From assembly GCF_003977685.1 (NCBI RefSeq), contig NZ_RYZH01000002.1, positions 1 to 64,000 of the forward strand: DNA of 64,000 nucleotides, read 5' to 3'. The notes under the pieces were generated by a model, which worked only from the letters and a program-made list of their open reading frames with translations, had not been told where the DNA came from and did not search any database. The translations under genes and the position numbers were made by a program. Positions 59,235 through 64,000 of this stretch are shown here, piece by piece; position 1 is the first letter of the stretch; each line of letters opens with the position of its first letter. The DNA comes from Tautonia sociabilis (GTDB lineage Bacteria; Planctomycetota; Planctomycetia; Isosphaerales; Isosphaeraceae).

Positions 59235-62200
59235 CCGCCCGACCCTCGCCCGACTGGATGTTCGATTTCGGCCTCGACGGGACGCGGCCGCCGCACTTCT
59301 TCGCCACGGTCGCCGATCTCGACGCCGAGGGCGGGGCGATCCCCCAGGCGCATGTGCTGCGCCGGGCCTTCGAGGAATTGGATCTGAGCGGCATCCTCTG
59401 CCAGGATGGGAGCCCGATCGTCTATTTCCGGACGGTGGACCGCCTCGATGCGTCGGAGGTGATGGCCCTCCACCGTACCTTCTGGAACCAGGGGGTCGCC
59501 CCGATCCTCGCGCTGGTCGGGCCCGACGAGGTCCACATCTACTCCGGCCTGTCGCAGCCCGCCGTTAGCCAAAGGCCCGGCGCCGACCCGGACGGCCTGG
59601 TTGAGCGGCTGGACCGCGTGGCCGAGCAGCTGCGGGCATTCCTCTTGGCCGTGGAGACCGGCGAGTATTATCACCGCCACCGGCGGGCCTTCGACCCGAG
59701 GCAGCGGGTGGACCGCAACCTGTTGCGGCATCTCGAGGCTGCCCGCGAATTGCTCGCGGATGTGCCGGCGACCCGGCTCGATCCCGCCTCCCTCGACGCC
59801 TTGCTCTGCCGCGTCGTCTTCACCTGCTACCTGTTCGATCGGAAGGTGATCGACCGGGTATACCTGGAGGAAGCGGGCATCCACGGGGCCGAGGGCCTGG
59901 CGGATATCCTCGGCCGCAAGTCACGCTCGCAGGCGAGGGTCGACCTCTACGCGCTGTTCTCGCAGCTGGGCGAGGATTTCAACGGCGACCTGTTCAGTGA
60001 GGACCTGGAGGCCGAGGCCAGGCAGATCAGGGGCGAACATCTCGACATCCTGGGCGACTTCATCCAAGGGACAGACCCGCGGAGCCGCCAGCGGAGCTTC
60101 TGGCCCTACGAATTCGGGATCATCCCGATCGAGACCATCAGCGCGATCTACGAGCACTTCCTGAAGGCGGCGGGCGCGCGAGCGAAGAGGGAGGCCGGGG
60201 CATTCTACACCCCGCGATTCCTGGCCGAGTTGGTCATCGACTCCGCCCTCGACGGGGGAGAGCCCCTGCTCGGCAAGCGGTTCCTCGACCCCGCCTGCGG
60301 TTCGGGTATCTTCCTCGTCGGCCTGTTCAACCGCCTGGCCGAAGAATGGGCGCGGGCCAACCCGAAGGCCGGCTACGACGCTAAGATCAGGGGCCTGACG
60401 GCGATCCTGAAGACGAATCTGTTCGGGGTGGACAAGAACCGCACCGCATGCCTGATCGCGGCCTTCAGCCTTTACCTAGCCTTCCTCGACCAGCTGTCGC
60501 CCCCGGACATTCGCCGCGTGCTGAAGAAGGTCAAGGTGCTGCCGAGGCTGGTCGCGGGCGTGGGGGGCGAGGCGGCGACCATCCGCTGCGCCGATTTCTT
60601 CGCAGACCAGGCCGCCCCAGACCAGGTGGATTACGTGATCGGCAACCCGCCGTGGGCAGAGGTCAGGGATGCGAACGCGTCGGCCGCGACCTGGTGTGCC
60701 CACCGTAAACTTCCATTCCCTGCCAAGCAGCTCGCTGCGGCTTTCGTCTGGAAGGCCCCGGAACACCTCGCCGCCGGAGGATCCGTCTGCCTCGTCCTGC
60801 CGTACGGGCTGCTCTTCAATCACACGCAGAGTTCCGTCGAGTTCCAACGGCATTGGTTCAAGTCGCGCGCGGTCGATCGGATCATGAACCTCGCCGATTT
60901 CCAGCGCTTCCTGTTCGAAGACGCGGAGGCGCCCGCCCTGGTCGTCCGCTACGGGAAGCAGCAGCCGGCGCATAGCGGGCACCGCATCCAGTACTGGTCG
61001 CCCAAGACCGACTGGGCCGTAACCCAGGCCGAGGTGATCTCGATCCTGCCGCAGGACCGGGCGTGCCTGAGCGTCCGGGAAGTGCTCGACGACCTCCGGG
61101 GAGACGATGCGCCGCTGATCTGGAAGGAACGCTACTGGGCGACCTCGCGAGACCGTCGCCTCCTGGACCGGCTGCGCCTTTACCCACGCCTGCGGGACGT
61201 CCTCGGCCAGCGCGGCAAGGGGACTCCCAAGCGGTGGATCGTCGCTGAAGGTTATGAGCCCTTCGGGGCCAACGACCCGGACGATAGCCTTCGGGAGTTG
61301 ACCCTTCATCGCACCGGCCGCATCGAGAGGACCACACACCGGCTCTGTCTGCTGCTCCTCCCAGATGAGTGCGGGCTGCAGGAAACGCTCACGCTGGAGC
61401 TGAGGCGAGCCATCAGCAACACTGATATCTTCAAGGGGCCGCTCGTCCTGATAAAGCGAGGATATTCCAACGAGCCCGAGGTCGCGTTCGCGAATTTCAA
61501 TGTGGCCTACCGCCACGGCATTCGCGGGATCCACGGGCCGGCCGGGGACGCCGACCTGCTGGCCTTCCTGACGTTCTACCTGCGGTCGAGCCTGGCCCGC
61601 TACTTCCTCTTCCACACCTCCGCGAGTTGGGGGGTGAGCCGCGCAACAATCGACATCGACGACCTCATGCGGCTGCCCTTCCCGCTGCCGGACCAGGCGG
61701 ATCATCCGAATCGAGCGGCCGAGATCGTTGCGGAGGCCGGCCGGCTCATGGCGGCGGTGGCGAGGGAAGCGAGTGACGCAGTCCTCGGGAGGGACGATGT
61801 CGTGCGGCGCGCCCAGGCGCGTGCCGAGCCTCTGATCGAGGAGTATTTCGACGTAGATCCCATCGAGCAGAAACTTGTCGCTGACACCGTCGGCATCGTC
61901 ATCCCCAGCGTGAGGCCCACCCGCGCCCGGATCGACGTGCCCGCGCTCCTGCCGGCCCGCTCCGATGATTATGCGGCCTACATCGATCTCCTCTGCTCGA
62001 CGCTCAACGGATGGGCGAACGCCAAATACCGCGTCCATGGCAAGTCCATGGCCGACTGCAGCCTGGGCATCGGCATGGTGGTCCTGCGGAAGGCGAGGCG
62101 AGGGGAAGACCCGGGGCAGATCGATGGGGTGACCACGGACGTCCTCGCCGCGCTACAGCGGCTCCAGAAGGGGGCTGCCAGGGGGAGGGGCGCGTTCGAG

Positions 62201-62347
62201 CTGGCGCGGGGGCTGAAGGTGTTCGACGGGAACCTCCTCTACGTAATCAAGCCCGTCGGGCGGCGCTTCTGGTCCGCGACGGCCGCGCTCAACGACGCCG
62301 ACGAAATCGCGGGCACGATCCTCATGCGATCCGAGGGGGATGCATGA
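59231..62347 (+). CDS. Eco57I/N6-adenine-type DNA methylase, long form
   Basis: 1038 residues. Motif I DPACGSGIFLVGL begins at Asp353, preceded by KREAGAFYTPRFLAELVIDSAL, the usual lead-in of N6-adenine methylases. Motif IV is NPPW at Asn472. The N-terminal 300 residues and the C-terminal 400 residues (target-recognition-like, with RATIDIDDLMRLPFPLP) have no clear nuclease motif that I can see. Overlap of four bases with both neighbours makes HTH-methylase-nuclease one tight operon. Confidence 0.87.
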   Translation: MTARPSPDWMFDFGLDGTRPPHFFATVADLDAEGGAIPQAHVLRRAFEELDLSGILCQDGSPIVYFRTVDRLDASEVMALHRTFWNQGVAPILALVGPDEVHIYSGLSQPAVSQRPGADPDGLVERLDRVAEQLRAFLLAVETGEYYHRHRRAFDPRQRVDRNLLRHLEAARELLADVPATRLDPASLDALLCRVVFTCYLFDRKVIDRVYLEEAGIHGAEGLADILGRKSRSQARVDLYALFSQLGEDFNGDLFSEDLEAEARQIRGEHLDILGDFIQGTDPRSRQRSFWPYEFGIIPIETISAIYEHFLKAAGARAKREAGAFYTPRFLAELVIDSALDGGEPLLGKRFLDPACGSGIFLVGLFNRLAEEWARANPKAGYDAKIRGLTAILKTNLFGVDKNRTACLIAAFSLYLAFLDQLSPPDIRRVLKKVKVLPRLVAGVGGEAATIRCADFFADQAAPDQVDYVIGNPPWAEVRDANASAATWCAHRKLPFPAKQLAAAFVWKAPEHLAAGGSVCLVLPYGLLFNHTQSSVEFQRHWFKSRAVDRIMNLADFQRFLFEDAEAPALVVRYGKQQPAHSGHRIQYWSPKTDWAVTQAEVISILPQDRACLSVREVLDDLRGDDAPLIWKERYWATSRDRRLLDRLRLYPRLRDVLGQRGKGTPKRWIVAEGYEPFGANDPDDSLRELTLHRTGRIERTTHRLCLLLLPDECGLQETLTLELRRAISNTDIFKGPLVLIKRGYSNEPEVAFANFNVAYRHGIRGIHGPAGDADLLAFLTFYLRSSLARYFLFHTSASWGVSRATIDIDDLMRLPFPLPDQADHPNRAAEIVAEAGRLMAAVAREASDAVLGRDDVVRRAQARAEPLIEEYFDVDPIEQKLVADTVGIVIPSVRPTRARIDVPALLPARSDDYAAYIDLLCSTLNGWANAKYRVHGKSMADCSLGIGMVVLRKARRGEDPGQIDGVTTDVLAALQRLQKGAARGRGAFELARGLKVFDGNLLYVIKPVGRRFWSATAALNDADEIAGTILMRSEGDA

Positions 62348-63078
62348 CGATCGGCGACAGCAGTGCCTGGGACGACTTCATCGCCCAGGGAGGGGTGGGG
62401 ACCGTGATCGGCCTCGTGCTCGAATCCTGGGCCTTGATCGCGCCCCCGGCGCCGGACGAGCTGGAGGAGGACACGTCCATCCGGCTCTACGCGGCGATGG
62501 TCAGGAAGCGAGACCGCCAGGCCCACCGGTTCCTGATCCGCTACGAGGACGTGGAGATCGACGTTGACCTGGCGAAGGAGACGGGGAGGAAGGACATCGT
62601 CTTCTTCCCCGGCCACGACGGCGACCTGTATTTCTGCCTGGAGGCCAAGCGGCTCAACGCCAGGGTCAAGGGGGTGATGAAGTCGCTGGCCGATGAGTAC
62701 GTGAAGGAGGGAATGCAGCGCTTCGTGGACGGCAAGTACGGCCGCCACGTCCACCACGGCGGCATGCTGGGCTACGTCCTGGACGGCGACGTGCCCAGGG
62801 CGATGCGCAACGTCCTGTCCAATATTCGCACGAATCATGCGGCCTTGGGAATGGACCCGCCAGGTGAGTGGGTAGAGTCGCGAAGCCACCCGGGTGACGA
62901 CCGCGCAAAAGAATCGGAACACCGGCGTGCGCAGGGCGCGCAGCGATTCTTGCTGCATCACCAGTTCGTCTCGGCCCGGACCACAGCGACCCCAGCCACA
63001 ACGGTGTCGGAAGTGGCGCCGAATCGGCCGTCCCCAGCCCGGCGTAAGCGAGATTCGGGAGAAGGGGGAATCCAATGA
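62344..63078 (+). CDS. Putative PD-(D/E)XK nuclease partner of the methylase
   Basis: 244 residues. Core motif is Asp84 in GRKDIVFFPG, then Glu100-x-Lys102 in YFCLEAKRLN, as in PD-(D/E)XK nucleases. An acidic stretch IRYEDVEIDVDLAKETG precedes it. The last 60 residues are Arg/Pro-rich and may be disordered. The start overlaps the methylase stop by four bases. Together they look like a two-subunit restriction-modification system; nuclease activity is inferred. Confidence 0.68.
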   Translation: MTIGDSSAWDDFIAQGGVGTVIGLVLESWALIAPPAPDELEEDTSIRLYAAMVRKRDRQAHRFLIRYEDVEIDVDLAKETGRKDIVFFPGHDGDLYFCLEAKRLNARVKGVMKSLADEYVKEGMQRFVDGKYGRHVHHGGMLGYVLDGDVPRAMRNVLSNIRTNHAALGMDPPGEWVESRSHPGDDRAKESEHRRAQGAQRFLLHHQFVSARTTATPATTVSEVAPNRPSPARRKRDSGEGGIQ

Positions 63079-63116
63079 TATTAGCGCAATTATTATCATA
63101 TAGGACTCAATGAAGC

Positions 63117-64000
63117 ATGACGACCGCCGCCGTTGAGCCGATCCTCCGATTCATCGAGTACGCCCGAACCCTGAAAGGGGACGAGAAGGGCGAGGCGCAG
63201 GTGTTTTGCGACCGCCTGTTCCAAGCGTTTGGCCATGGCGGCTACAAGGAAGCAGGGGCCACGCTCGAGTTCCGCGTGAAGGGGGCGAAGAGCACGAAGT
63301 TCGCCGACCTGCTTTGGCGGCCCCGGCTGCTCATGGAGATGAAGAAACGCGGCGAGAAGCTCCAGAAGCACTACACGCAGGCGTTTGAATACTGGCTCCA
63401 GCTCGTCCCTCAGCGCCCCAAGTATGTGGTGCTCTGCAACTTCGACGAATTCTGGATCTACGACTTCGACTCCCAGCTCAATGACCCGGTGGATGTGGTC
63501 GCCCTGGACGAGCTTCCCCAGCGGTACACGGCCTTCAACTTCCTCTTCCCCGTCGAGAAGAAGCCGCAGTTCGGCAACAACCGCGTGGATGTCACGCGGG
63601 CGGCGGCGGCGAACGTGGCGGGCGTGTTCAACGCGCTGGTGGCGCGGGGCGAGGACCGGGAACAGGCCCAGCGGTTCGCCCTGCAATGCGTGGTGGCGAT
63701 GTTCTCCGAGGACGCGGAGTTGCTGCCGCGCGGGCTGTTCAGCGAATTGCTCGACGAATGCAAGCGCGGCGAGAGCACCTACGACCTGGTCGGCGGCCTG
63801 TTCCGGCAGATGAACTCGCAGTCCCCGGCCAAGGGCGGGCGGTTCAAGGGCGTGCGCTACTTCAACGGCGGCATCTTCCAGACGGTCAACCCGCTGGAGC
63901 TGGTGCCGGAGGAGGTCGACCTGCTGCTCAAGGCCGCCGAGGAGAACTGGAGCAAGGTCCAGCCGCCCATCTTCGGCACGCTCTTCCAGAGCAGCATGGG
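63117..64000 (+). CDS. MmeI-like fused restriction-modification enzyme, N-terminal part, cut by window edge
   Basis: Open from ATG 63117 to the end of the window (294 codons), so partial. Starts MTTAAVEPILRFIEYARTLKGDEKGEAQVFCDRLFQAFGHGGYKEAGATLEFRVK. The nuclease motif is Asp64 and Glu74-x-Lys76 in FADLLWRPRLLMEMKKRG. PKYVVLCNFDEFWIYDF and RYFNGGIFQTVNPLEL are typical of the N-terminal parts of MmeI-like type IIL enzymes, whose methylase domain would follow beyond the window. Preceded by an AT-rich gap of 38 bases. Confidence 0.85.
   Translation, partial: MTTAAVEPILRFIEYARTLKGDEKGEAQVFCDRLFQAFGHGGYKEAGATLEFRVKGAKSTKFADLLWRPRLLMEMKKRGEKLQKHYTQAFEYWLQLVPQRPKYVVLCNFDEFWIYDFDSQLNDPVDVVALDELPQRYTAFNFLFPVEKKPQFGNNRVDVTRAAAANVAGVFNALVARGEDREQAQRFALQCVVAMFSEDAELLPRGLFSELLDECKRGESTYDLVGGLFRQMNSQSPAKGGRFKGVRYFNGGIFQTVNPLELVPEEVDLLLKAAEENWSKVQPPIFGTLFQSSM

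Overview
The window reads as high-GC chromosomal DNA of a planctomycete, most likely of the Isosphaeraceae/Gemmatales group. This is inferred from gene content and style: very GC-rich third codon positions, a lipoprotein with a proline-rich linker and a TlpA domain, SirB1/TPR and YcxB-like proteins, paired TatA proteins, and a planctomycete-type integrase. No species is claimed.

Region 1 (1-20.4 kb) is ordinary core genome. It holds an S9 peptidase, formate-tetrahydrofolate ligase (fhs), the TlpA-like lipoprotein, a SirB1-like protein, two TatA-type translocase subunits, dihydroxy-acid dehydratase (ilvD), a D-threonine-aldolase-type PLP enzyme, a sugar-phosphate isomerase-like protein, glycyl-tRNA synthetase, a ComB-family phosphatase and a stand-alone E2-type acyltransferase. 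It ends with two tRNA genes: a selenocysteine tRNA (anticodon TCA) and tRNA-Ser(GGA).

Region 2 (20.4-64 kb, running off the right edge) is accessory DNA that begins directly behind tRNA-Ser(GGA) with a tyrosine integrase. It looks like an integrated plasmid or plasmid-like mobile element. From left to right it carries a leftward operon of membrane proteins with a VirD4-type coupling ATPase and a ParB-like protein (21.8-28.4 kb). Next come a HEAT-repeat protein with a LysR-like winged-helix tail, two VapBC-type toxin-antitoxin pairs, a second tyrosine recombinase, and a large SF2 helicase with tandem C-terminal modules (28.7-36.9 kb). A MobF relaxase and small plasmid proteins follow (37.2-41.7 kb). 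A heavy-metal efflux block contains an MFS pump, a CzcA/CusA RND pump, a CzcB adaptor, a His-rich secreted protein and a broken CzcC remnant (41.9-49.2 kb). Then come rightward clusters of small plasmid genes with an orphan DNA methyltransferase and ArdC (50-55 kb), each cluster preceded by a strongly structured leader.

The replicon core lies at 55-59 kb: a palindrome-rich putative partition region, ParA, a ribbon-helix-helix partner, a replication initiator, and nine palindromic iterons beside an AT-rich segment with DnaA-box-like sites. The right end (59-64 kb) is a restriction-modification/defence block: an HTH regulator, a 1038-residue DNA methylase and a PD-(D/E)XK-like nuclease in one overlapping operon, then the start of an MmeI-like fused restriction-modification enzyme cut by the window edge.

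Together these genes describe a mobilisable, self-replicating and self-partitioning element. It has a relaxase and coupling protein, but no VirB4 or mating-pore genes are visible. It carries anti-restriction genes, addiction modules, metal resistance and restriction systems. The strongest candidates for undescribed biology are the repeated structured leaders, the helicase with tandem modules, the iteron origin, and the compact HTH-methylase-nuclease operon.
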